Below, one piece after another: positions 1-7,123 of a DNA stretch of 7,925 bases. Position 1 is the stretch's first letter. Each line of letters opens with the position of its first letter. The notes beneath the pieces are model-generated. The model was not told the DNA's origin. It searched no databases and saw only the letters and a program-made list of their open reading frames with translations. This DNA is from JASFUX01 sp050050115. GTDB lineage: Bacteria > Pseudomonadota > Alphaproteobacteria > Caulobacterales > Maricaulaceae. Location of the stretch: the NCBI GenBank assembly GCA_050050115.1, contig JASFUX010000158.1:1-7925 (forward strand), in the 5' to 3' direction. Both the position numbers and the translations under genes were made by a program.

Positions 1-2123
<2,123 letters not shown>

Positions 2124-2429
2124 CGTCGCTCCCTTCTCCGCGGCTTCAGCACGCCCCGCCCGACAGTCCGCGCTCGGATCGCCCGTCCCGAGCGCGCGTC
2201 TTGGCGTGCGCGTCTTCAGCTCGCGCAGCCGCGCCGTCCGCCTACGGCGCGCCTTCACCCGTTCCGAAAAACGCCCGAGCCGGCCTCTGCCGAATTAGGG
2301 CGAAAGGCCGGCGTCATCGCACCACCCGGCGGAACGGACCCCGGGATCGGCGAAGCTGGCGGCGGACGACTTGCGCGGGCCGTCCGCCCCAGCCTATGCG
2401 GAGCAAAGCTCCGGTCTGTTCCGCTCGAA
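2124..2429 (-). promoter_or_regulatory. Structured rplL-rpoB intergenic spacer
   Basis: This 306-base stretch has no gene. On the transcribed strand it holds several perfect inverted repeats: 2399-2413 (6 bp, loop TTT, 16 bases after the rplL stop), 2361-2388 (8 bp, 12-base loop), 2267-2312 (listed separately as an attenuator candidate), 2230-2251 (8 bp, 6-base loop) and 2169-2196 (9 bp, 10-base loop). In E. coli the equivalent spacer contains a partial terminator and an RNase III cut site; that these hairpins act the same way is inference. I see no convincing separate rpoB promoter here. Some of the pairing is expected by chance in GC-rich DNA, but this many perfect 8-9 bp stems is notable. 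Confidence 0.6.
2267..2312 (-). terminator. Candidate attenuator between rplL and rpoB
   Basis: Transcribed right to left, GCCGGCCT (2305-2312) can pair with AGGCCGGC (2279-2286) as a perfect 8-bp stem. A second stem pairs CGCCC (2298-2302) with GGGCG (2272-2276) around an inner CGGC-AGAG-GCCG hairpin, and is followed at once by five T (2267-2271), like an intrinsic terminator. The second stem's left arm lies in the loop of the first, so the two stems are alternatives or form a pseudoknot. A partial terminator here would reduce rpoB/rpoC expression relative to L12, as is known in E. coli. The T tract is short, so I expect partial termination at most. Confidence 0.45.
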
Positions 2430-2810
2430 CTACTTCAGCTCGACGCTCGCGCCGGCTTCTTCGAGCTTCTTCTTCATTTCCTCGGCCTCGGCCTTGGCGA
2501 CGCCTTCCTTCAAGGGCTTGGGCGCGCCTTCGACGAGGTCCTTGGCTTCTTTGAGCCCGAGGCCAGTGATGGCCCGGACTTCCTTGATCACCTTGATCTT
2601 CTCGGCGCCGGCCGACGCGAGGACGACGTCGAACTCGTCCTTTTCCTCAGCCGCCGCGGCGTCGCCGCCGCCCGCGCCAGGAGCCGCCGCGACCGCGACC
2701 GGAGCCGCGGCGGTGACGCCCCACTTCTCTTCAAGGAGCTTGGCCAGCTCGGCCGCTTCGAGAACGGTCAGCGCCGAGAGGTCTTCTGCGAGTTTTTCAA
2801 GATCAGCCAT
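2430..2810 (-). CDS. rplL: 50S ribosomal protein L7/L12
   Basis: This is the multicopy acidic stalk protein that recruits translation GTPases to the ribosome. It has 126 residues, normal for the family. The N-terminal dimerisation and L10-binding helices are about residues 1-30. An Ala/Gly-rich flexible hinge follows at about 31-56 (APVAVAAAPGAGGGDAAAA). The globular C-terminal domain is about 57-126, with the factor-binding KVIKEVR and TGLGLKEAKDLVEGAP segments and the terminal EEAGASVELK. The start ATG at 2810 is preceded by AGGA close to the start and a second AAGGA further upstream. It follows rplJ by 61 bases with no terminator seen between them, so the two are cotranscribed. The stop TAG is followed by the hairpin-rich spacer before rpoB. 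Confidence 0.98.
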   Translation of the reverse strand: MADLEKLAEDLSALTVLEAAELAKLLEEKWGVTAAAPVAVAAAPGAGGGDAAAAEEKDEFDVVLASAGAEKIKVIKEVRAITGLGLKEAKDLVEGAPKPLKEGVAKAEAEEMKKKLEEAGASVELK

Positions 2811-2871
2811 TTTCCTGCATTCCTTAGTCTGAACTGGTTGCGTTCGATTGGGTACGGAGCGACGTGGCGGC

Positions 2872-3387
2872 TCAGCTCGCCTCCTTCTGGGCGTAGGCGT
2901 TGATCACCCGCGCCAGCTGGCTGGCCGGAGCCTGCGCCACCGCGGCGAGCTTTTGCGCCGGCGCCTGAAGCAGACCGACCAGCTTGCCCCGGAGCTCGTC
3001 GAGCGAGGGCAGGCTGGCGAGGTTCTTCACCGCGCCTTCGTCGAGAATCGTCTCGCCCATGAAGCCGCCGATCACGATCAGCTTCTCATTGGTCTTGGCG
3101 AATTCGACCGTCGCCTTGGGGGCCGACACCGGGTCTTCCGAGAAGGCGATCGCCACGGGACCCGTGAACATCCCGCTCGCCTCCTCGCCCGGCGTGCCTT
3201 TCAGCGCGATCTTCGCCAGACGATTCTTCACCACTTTGACCTGCGCGCCCGCATCTCTCATGCGCCCGCGCAAAGTCGTCATCTCCGCAACCGACAAGCC
3301 GGAGTAGTGTGCAACCACTACGGCTCCAGAGCCGGCGAACACGCCCTTGAGCGCGTCAACCGCAGCTGTTTTTTCAGCTCGCTCCAT
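2872..3387 (-). CDS. rplJ: 50S ribosomal protein L10
   Basis: This is the base of the ribosomal stalk. It binds 23S rRNA through its N-terminal domain and L7/L12 dimers through its C-terminal helix. It has 171 residues, typical in length. The N-terminus begins MERAEKTAAVDAL and contains the family segment VVVAHYSGLSVAEM (residues 23-36), then KVVKNRLAKIAL (51-62) and MFTGPVAIAF (73-82). The C-terminal helix (about 133-171) includes two similar blocks, QAPAQKLAAVA and QAPASQLARVI, 11 residues apart, consistent with repeated L12-dimer binding segments (inference). GGGAGA sits 5 bases before the ATG at 3387. It is preceded by a 342-base leader holding the L10 autoregulatory element. Free L10-L12 complex is expected to repress its own translation there. 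Confidence 0.98.
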   Translation of the reverse strand: MERAEKTAAVDALKGVFAGSGAVVVAHYSGLSVAEMTTLRGRMRDAGAQVKVVKNRLAKIALKGTPGEEASGMFTGPVAIAFSEDPVSAPKATVEFAKTNEKLIVIGGFMGETILDEGAVKNLASLPSLDELRGKLVGLLQAPAQKLAAVAQAPASQLARVINAYAQKEAS

Positions 3388-3519
3388 TGCGGTCTCCCGT
3401 TTTCGGACCGGCGGACCATCCGCCGATCTCCTGAGCAGGCGACGTGCGCGAAGAGCCCCGCGCCGCCGCCAATGTCTGCCCCGGGATCTCGACCGCGACG
3501 CCCGCCGTCAAAGCGCGCG

Positions 3520-3662
3520 CCATGCAATCCAGCTCCCGTCTGCGCAGGGCCGCCCGTCTGCCTTCTCGGCAAGCAAGGCGATCGAATTAAGCGTTGGTCG
3601 TGCGGATCACGCGGCGACCGACGCCCCTGCGGTCTCGGACAGTTCGGCGCGGGTCAAACTCC
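3520..3662 (-). promoter_or_regulatory. L10 leader, autoregulatory mRNA element of rplJL
   Basis: This lies in the spacer between rplA and rplJ. On the transcribed strand, positions 3642-3626 read CTGTCCGAGACCGCAGG, which matches the conserved core I recall for the L10 leader family (Rfam L10_leader). Downstream come GTGATCCGCACGACCAACG and CGCTTAATTCG, then CCTGCGCAGACGGGAG near 3549-3534, all typical of alphaproteobacterial versions. The L10-(L12)n complex binds this RNA and represses rplJ translation in the species studied. The boundaries are approximate. About 130 bases lie between the element and the rplJ start. I see no gene in the rest of the spacer (3388-3729). Confidence 0.8.
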
Positions 3663-3681
3663 AAGCGGCCCGCGCCGCGCA

Positions 3682-3699
3682 TCCGGTCTTGCGACCGGA
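3682..3699 (-). other. GNRA-capped hairpin after rplA
   Basis: A perfect 7-bp stem, TCCGGTC/GACCGGA, is capped by the stable tetraloop GCAA, about 30 bases after the rplA stop and about 20 bases before the L10 leader. No T tract follows, so it is not an ordinary intrinsic terminator. It may protect or process the rplKA mRNA end, or belong to the L10 leader fold. Confidence 0.5.
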
Positions 3700-3729
3700 A
3701 ACCTCAATCAACTCCTAAGCGGCCGCGCC

Positions 3730-4440
3730 CTACGCAGCGCCGACCGCCGCAAACACTTCGGTCGCGTCGACCTTCACCCCCGGCCCCATGGTCGAGGAGA
3801 TCGACACCTTCTTCATGTAAGCGCCCTTCGCGCCCGACGGCTTGGCCTTGGCCACCGCGTCGAGGAAGGCGCGCACGTTCGCTTCGAGCGCATCCTCGGT
3901 GAACGACGCCTTGCCGACCCCGGCGTGCACCACGCCGGCCTTTTCGACGCGGAACTCCACCGCACCGCCTTTGGCGTTCTTCACCGCGGTCGTCACGTCG
4001 GCGGTCACCGAGCCCACTTTCGGGTTCGGCATCATTCCGCGCGGGCCGAGGACTTTGCCCAGCCGGCCGACGAGCGGCATCATGTCGGGAGTGGCGATCA
4101 CCTTGTCGAAGTCTATCTGGCCATTCTGCACCTTCTCGACAAGGTCTTCCGCGCCGACGACCTCTGCGCCGGCCGCCTTGGCCTCCTCAGCCTTGGCGTC
4201 CTTGGCGAAGACGGCCACGCGCACCGAACGGCCGGTGCCGCTCGGCAGAGCGACGACGCCGCGGACCATCTGATCGGCGTGCCGCGGATCGACCCCGAGG
4301 TTGACCGCGATCTCGATCGTCTCGTCGAACTTCGCCTTAGCGTTGGTCTTCACCAGCTTGACCGCCTCGGCGATCGAATAGGCCTTGTCGCGATCGACGG
4401 TTTCGAGCGCGGCCGTCATGCGTTTTCCGTTGCCCGCCAT
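3730..4440 (-). CDS. rplA: 50S ribosomal protein L1
   Basis: This is the L1-stalk protein, which binds 23S rRNA and in E. coli also represses the rplKA mRNA. It has 236 residues, close to the usual length. It contains KFDETIEIAVNLGVDPRHADQ (residues 38-57 and the next residue) and the L1 signature in about residues 121-146, including GRLGKVLGPRGMMPNPKVG. The C-terminal part carries SGAKGAYMKKVSISSTMGPG. I chose ATG at 4440 because GGAGG lies 7 bases upstream inside the rplK end. An in-frame ATG at 4419 (residue 8) is possible but has a weaker ribosome site. Longer in-frame extensions run antisense-free but out of frame through rplK and are not credible. The start is 2 bases after the rplK stop, so translation is probably coupled. 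Confidence 0.97.
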   Translation of the reverse strand: MAGNGKRMTAALETVDRDKAYSIAEAVKLVKTNAKAKFDETIEIAVNLGVDPRHADQMVRGVVALPSGTGRSVRVAVFAKDAKAEEAKAAGAEVVGAEDLVEKVQNGQIDFDKVIATPDMMPLVGRLGKVLGPRGMMPNPKVGSVTADVTTAVKNAKGGAVEFRVEKAGVVHAGVGKASFTEDALEANVRAFLDAVAKAKPSGAKGAYMKKVSISSTMGPGVKVDATEVFAAVGAA

Positions 4441-4442
4441 GA

Positions 4443-4874
4443 TCAGCCCTCCACCACGTCGAGACCCATCGACCGGGCCGAGCCGGCGATGATCTTCTGC
4501 GCCTGATCGAGGTCGTTGGCGTTCAAGTCGGCGAACTTCGCCTCGGCGATCTCGCGGCACTGCGCCATGGTCACCTTGCCCGCGACCGCGCGGCCGGGCT
4601 CTTGGCCGCCCTTGGGAAGGCCCGCGGCCTTCTTCAGGAAGTAGCTCGCCGGCGGGGTCTTGGTGACGAAGGTGAACGACTTGTCGGCGAACACCGTTAT
4701 CATCGTGGGGATCGGGATCCCCTTCTCCATGCCTTCGGTCTTGGCGTTGAACGCCTTGCAGAACTCCATGATGTTGACCCCGCGCTGACCCAGCGCGGGA
4801 CCGATCGGCGGCGACGGATTCGCCGCGCCGGCGGGCACCTGCAAGTTGATGTAGCCGTCTATCTTCTTCGCCAT
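4443..4874 (-). CDS. rplK: 50S ribosomal protein L11
   Basis: This protein binds the GTPase-associated region of 23S rRNA at the base of the L12 stalk and is needed for stringent-response sensing by RelA/Rsh in studied species. It has 143 residues, standard length. The N-terminal domain carries the proline-rich PSPPIGPALGQRGVNIMEF (about residues 20-38), with prolines 22 and 26 that lie by the thiostrepton site in homologues. The rRNA-binding C-terminal domain is about residues 72-143 and includes AGKVTMAQCREIAEAK and the terminal GSARSMGLDVVEG. GAGG upstream of ATG at 4874 serves as the ribosome site. It follows nusG by 114 bases and sits 2 bases before rplA. Confidence 0.98.
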   Translation of the reverse strand: MAKKIDGYINLQVPAGAANPSPPIGPALGQRGVNIMEFCKAFNAKTEGMEKGIPIPTMITVFADKSFTFVTKTPPASYFLKKAAGLPKGGQEPGRAVAGKVTMAQCREIAEAKFADLNANDLDQAQKIIAGSARSMGLDVVEG

Positions 4875-4893
4875 CTCTCACCCTCTGCTTGAA

Positions 4894-4917
4894 CGCCTCC
4901 CGGATATTCCGGCGGCG
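4894..4917 (-). promoter_or_regulatory. Hairpin in the rplK leader, possible L1 repressor site
   Basis: About 20 bases before the rplK start, a CCGGA/TCCGG stem with loop ATA is extended through a small asymmetric internal loop by CGCC/GGCG. In E. coli L1 represses the rplKA mRNA by binding a helix with an asymmetric loop near this position. Position and general shape fit; I cannot confirm the L1 consensus, so the role is inference. Confidence 0.3.
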
Positions 4918-4988
4918 CTTCGCGGTCCGGCGCGAACGGGGGTTTTTTCCGCCCCGCCTCCCGCGAGAAATCTCTCTTCAGCTCCGCT

Positions 4989-5528
4989 CTAGAGCTTCTC
5001 CACCTGTGCGTATTCGAGCTCCACCGGCGTTGCGCGGCCGAAGATGGACACCGCCACCTTGACCCGCGCGCGCTCCACATCGACCTCCTCGACCGCGCCC
5101 TCGAACGACTGGAACGGGCCGTCGAGAACCTTCACCTTCTCGCCGATCTCGAACGTGATGTCCGGCGCGACGCGCTCGACGCCCTCCTCGATCTGGCCGA
5201 GGATGCGGCGCACGTCGATCTCAGACACCGGGGTCGGCTTCTTGCCGTGATCGGCGCCGAGGAACCCGGTCACCTTCGGCGTATTCTTCACGAGGTGGTA
5301 CGCCTCGTCGGTCAGCTTCATCTTCACCAGCACGTAGCCGGGAAAGAACGTCCGCGTGGACGTCACCTTGCGGCCGCGGCGGACCTCCATGACGTCCTCG
5401 GTCGGGACCAGAACTTCTTCGAACTGCTCATCGAGCCCGCGCAGCGCGGCCTCGGCCTTGATCGCCTCGGCGACCTTGCGCTCGAAGTTCGAGTAGGCGT
5501 GGACGATGTACCACTTCGCCTCGGCCAT
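4989..5528 (-). CDS. nusG: Transcription termination/antitermination factor NusG
   Basis: This elongation factor binds the RNA polymerase clamp and links it to Rho or to ribosomal protein S10. It has 179 residues, normal for bacterial NusG. The NGN domain is about residues 4-105, starting KWYIVHAYSNFERKV, with the polymerase-contact region FFPGYVLVKM at 61-70 and TPKVTGFLG at 83-91. The KOW domain is about 127-179, with FEIGEKVKVLDGPFQSFEG and the terminal SIFGRATPVELEYAQVEKL; F163 corresponds to the S10/Rho-contact phenylalanine of E. coli. The ATG at 5528 shares its A with the secE stop (TGATG). GGGAGG lies 6 bases upstream inside secE, so coupling is likely. In-frame extension further upstream only overlaps secE. 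Confidence 0.98.
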   Translation of the reverse strand: MAEAKWYIVHAYSNFERKVAEAIKAEAALRGLDEQFEEVLVPTEDVMEVRRGRKVTSTRTFFPGYVLVKMKLTDEAYHLVKNTPKVTGFLGADHGKKPTPVSEIDVRRILGQIEEGVERVAPDITFEIGEKVKVLDGPFQSFEGAVEEVDVERARVKVAVSIFGRATPVELEYAQVEKL

Positions 5529-5740
5529 CAGGCGCCTCCCGCGAGGTTCAGCAGGAACTGCACGACCCAGGAAAAGATCCCGTCCACCGCGAGGAAGAAC
5601 AACGCGGCGAGCGTGACCATGATGAACACCATGACCGTGGTGATCGCCGTCTCGCGCCAAGGAGTCCAGGTGACCTTGCGAGCCTCCTGGCGGACCTCGG
5701 TGAAGAACCGGATCGGATTTATGCCTTTGGATTCTGCCAT
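5528..5740 (-). CDS. secE: Preprotein translocase subunit SecE
   Basis: This is the small essential clamp subunit of the SecYEG inner-membrane channel. It has 70 residues, the short single-span form common in alphaproteobacteria (E. coli has three spans). An amphipathic cytoplasmic helix, NPIRFFTEVRQEARKVTWTP (residues 8-27), carries the family pattern EARKVTW. One membrane helix follows at about residues 33-52, then a short hydrophobic tail ending LLNLAGGA. ATG at 5740 gives the family start MAESKGINP. The ribosome site is poor (GAGACGG is the best match). An upstream in-frame TTG at 5791 would add a basic 17-residue tail not typical of SecE. It is the first gene of the secE-nusG-rplKAJL-rpoB run, preceded by about 380 bases without a gene back to tRNA-Trp. 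Confidence 0.97.
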   Translation of the reverse strand: MAESKGINPIRFFTEVRQEARKVTWTPWRETAITTVMVFIMVTLAALFFLAVDGIFSWVVQFLLNLAGGA

Positions 5741-5836
5741 CCGCGACCGTCTCGACCTGCCCCTCGCGCGCCGCACGTTAAGGGCGCGCAAGCCGTCCCC
5801 AACGCCGAACGGCCGGCGGGAAAAACGCCAGCGTGG

Positions 5837-5856
5837 TCTTGTTCATGGGGACAAGA
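5837..5856 (-). other. Hairpin at the predicted 5' end of the secE transcript
   Basis: A TCTTGT/ACAAGA stem (6 bp, 8-base loop) begins where transcription from the candidate promoter at 5863-5891 would start. A run of five T follows 11 bases later (5825-5821). It may stabilise the 5' end of the mRNA. The stem is AT-rich and modest, so chance is possible. Confidence 0.3.
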
Positions 5857-5862
5857 ACGAGC

Positions 5863-5891
5863 CTTATGCACCCCGCGCACGGTGATTGCAA
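5863..5891 (-). promoter_or_regulatory. Candidate sigma-70-type promoter for secE operon
   Basis: TTGCAA (5891-5886) and CATAAG (5868-5863) are separated by 17 bases, each matching 4 of 6 consensus positions, with TG just before the -10. The predicted start is near 5856, leaving a leader of about 115 bases before secE. This is the best promoter match in the spacer, judged by eye. Confidence 0.4.
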
Positions 5892-5953
5892 GCGCTCGCG
5901 ACCCGATTCCGCACAGCCGGTCAAGCTGCTCTGCGTTCAGGCTCCAATTCGCG

Positions 5954-5982
5954 CCGATAAGACGCGCGATCATCCTGTTCAA
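5954..5982 (-). promoter_or_regulatory. Second candidate promoter upstream of secE
   Basis: TTGAAC (5982-5977) is followed after 16 bases by TTATCG (5960-5955), or after 17 by TATCGG (5959-5954). The -35 is good and the -10 moderate. It lies between the palindromic repeat and the other candidate promoter, so secE may have tandem promoters. The remaining spacer sequence shows no gene. Confidence 0.3.
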
Positions 5983-6026
5983 AGCCGCGTGAGGACGCAA
6001 CAGCGGCGAACAGTTGCAAAGGCCCG

Positions 6027-6120
6027 CCTTCGCTCCTCCGGAGCTTCGGCGCGCACGCCCAGCTCTAACGACTTCAGGCGTCTGACGGACGTCAGCCGCC
6101 CGAAGCTCGAAGAGCGTAGG
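6027..6120. repeat. Nested palindromic repeat next to tRNA-Trp
   Basis: Two outer arms are inverted copies of each other. Plus strand 6027-6049 reads CCTTCGCTC, CTCCG, GAGCTTCGG; minus strand 6120-6100 reads CCTACGCTC, TTC, GAGCTTCGG. That is 17 of 18 matching positions around a short unequal centre. Inside lies a second inverted repeat, 6072-6087 with 6090-6105, 16 positions with 14 matches and a 2-base loop. Each outer arm also folds on itself (GCTCC-TCC-GGAGC at 6032-6044 and GCTC-GAA-GAGC at 6105-6115). It ends one base from the 3' CCA of the tRNA. The design resembles dispersed REP-like or MITE-like palindromes; whether it is repeated in the genome cannot be seen here. It would fold in the tRNA 3' trailer and may stop or process that transcript. 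No T tract follows. Confidence 0.6.
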
Positions 6121-6121
6121 G

Positions 6122-6197
6122 TGGCAGGGGCGGAGGGACTCGAACCCCCGGCCTGCGGTTTTGGAGACCGCTGCTCTACCAGCTGAGCTACACCCCT
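6122..6197 (-). tRNA. trnW: tRNA-Trp (anticodon CCA)
   Basis: A complete 76-base cloverleaf. The acceptor stem is AGGGGTG/CGCCCCT with one G-T pair. The D stem is GCTC/GAGC. The anticodon stem GCGGT/ACCGC encloses the loop CTCCAAA with anticodon CCA. The T arm is GGGGG-TTCGAGT-CCCTC. The discriminator is G, and the 3' CCA is encoded (6124-6122). tRNA-Trp just upstream of secE is a common bacterial arrangement. A possible -10-like TGCTAAAG lies about 20 bases upstream but no good -35 is seen. Confidence 0.97.
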
Positions 6198-6229
6198 GCA
6201 GGGAGGCGCGCCTTTAGCACAGCGCGCAC

Positions 6230-6249
6230 GCCGGAGCCATAGGCTCGGC
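6230..6249 (-). terminator. Weak hairpin after the DUF5694 gene
   Basis: GCCGAGCC-TAT-GGCTCCGGC forms an 8-bp stem with one bulged base, 3 bases after the stop codon at 6253 and about 30 bases before the tRNA. There is no T tract. It could end or process the upstream mRNA, but read-through into the tRNA is equally possible in this 55-base gap. Confidence 0.3.
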
Positions 6250-6252
6250 GGG

Positions 6253-7104
6253 TCACTCTCCGGCCAGCACGTCCTCAACGTCGACCAGCGTGAAGGCGCC
6301 CGACTCTTCGGCGAAGCGGCGCAGCAAAAAAGCGTGACCGCTGCCGTAGACGACAAGCACGCGGTCCTCGGGCGCGTCCGCGATGTCGACGAGGGCGCCG
6401 AAGATCCTGAGGTTGCGTGCATACCAGTGGCCGACCCAATTGGCGCCCGGCTGCAGCTCCGGACCGCCGATCGACGCCACGTCGAAATAGATCTGATGCA
6501 TCGCGGCGAGCCGCTCGGGCGCATTGAGCGCGCGCAGCCAGGCGCCGACGCTTTGGTCGCCGAGCAAAACTCTCGTCTGCGCGGCGGCCGGATCGACGAT
6601 CGCGGCGAGCTTGCCCCCCTGCCCGTTCGCTTCGGCCCACGCCGGCCAGTCGTAGAACTCTTCCGCGCCGGGCGGACTTTCGTTCCAGTCGACCGCATAG
6701 ACCCGCTCGTGCCCGAGCATGGCGGCGAGGCGGAAGCCGATCTGCTCGCCCTCGCCGCGCCCGAGCGGCCGCTCGCCGGCCAGATAGGCTTGATAGGCGT
6801 CATCGACGTCGGCTTGCGCGGCGCTTGGCCATTCGATCGCGATGCGAGTCGGCGCGAAGCCGGCGAGCTCCTCCGCAACGTCCGCGATCTCGGCTTGCCG
6901 GCGCTCGGACAGCACGTCGTCGACCTCGACGTTGATCATGTCCCGGCCGGGATTGGCGAAATGGGCAGAGCCCAAAACCAGAAGCGCCGGCCGATCCTCT
7001 GGTGCGCGATCGCGCAGCAGCGCGACCTCGTCGTCGGCCGAGACGCTCGACGCCGCCGCGACCGCCGCGGCGAGCAAGACGATCCGCTGCAGCGCGCGTT
7101 TCAT
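6253..7104 (-). CDS. Secreted DUF5694-type protein, TraB/GumN-like motifs
   Basis: The 283-residue protein has a Sec signal peptide: basic MKRALQR, hydrophobic residues 8-20, and a likely cut after VSA (residue 23). It is therefore probably periplasmic. The mature part opens with LVLGSAHFANPGRD (residues 42-54), continues with RIAIEWP (87-93) and ends with VVYGSGHAFLLRRF (251-264). These resemble the DUF5694 family as I recall it. GSAH (45-48) and GSGH (254-257) are two GxxH motifs, and E91 and R262/R263 are conserved-type residues. This is the hallmark set of the TraB/PrgY/GumN/Tiki superfamily, whose Tiki members are metal-dependent proteases. Enzymatic activity here is inference. It starts 19 bases after the upstream DUF2807 gene, with a poor ribosome site, so coupling is likely. 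The substrate is unknown. Confidence 0.85.
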   Translation of the reverse strand: MKRALQRIVLLAAAVAAASSVSADDEVALLRDRAPEDRPALLVLGSAHFANPGRDMINVEVDDVLSERRQAEIADVAEELAGFAPTRIAIEWPSAAQADVDDAYQAYLAGERPLGRGEGEQIGFRLAAMLGHERVYAVDWNESPPGAEEFYDWPAWAEANGQGGKLAAIVDPAAAQTRVLLGDQSVGAWLRALNAPERLAAMHQIYFDVASIGGPELQPGANWVGHWYARNLRIFGALVDIADAPEDRVLVVYGSGHAFLLRRFAEESGAFTLVDVEDVLAGE

Positions 7105-7123
7105 TGAAAGTTGACTGATCGGC

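Noticed and set aside
2848..4506. Long plus-strand open frame (552 codons) opposite rplJ and rplA
   Set aside because: It is antisense to well-identified ribosomal protein genes, is rich in Arg/His/Gly as expected from GC-rich complement, and shows no recognisable domain.
4441..4881. Long N-terminal extension of rplA
   Set aside because: It overlaps all of rplK in another frame. ATG at 4440 has a good ribosome site and gives a normal L1 length.
4941..4962. G5-T6 followed by C-rich sequence on the plus strand as a terminator
   Set aside because: No plus-strand gene lies upstream, and on the transcribed minus strand the tract is A-rich, so it cannot be a terminator for nusG.
5529..5660. N-terminal extension of nusG
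   Set aside because: It overlaps secE in another frame; the ATG at 5528 gives the family-typical start and has GGGAGG upstream.
6122..6197. Phage or island attachment site at the tRNA 3' end
   Set aside because: No integrase is visible and I see no second copy of the tRNA 3' end in the window; the neighbouring element is a short palindrome.
5979..6878. Minus-strand open frame of 299 codons spanning tRNA-Trp and the DUF5694 gene
   Set aside because: It crosses the tRNA and the palindromic repeat and lies in a different frame from the signal-peptide protein; Arg/Ser-rich low-complexity composition marks it as a shadow.
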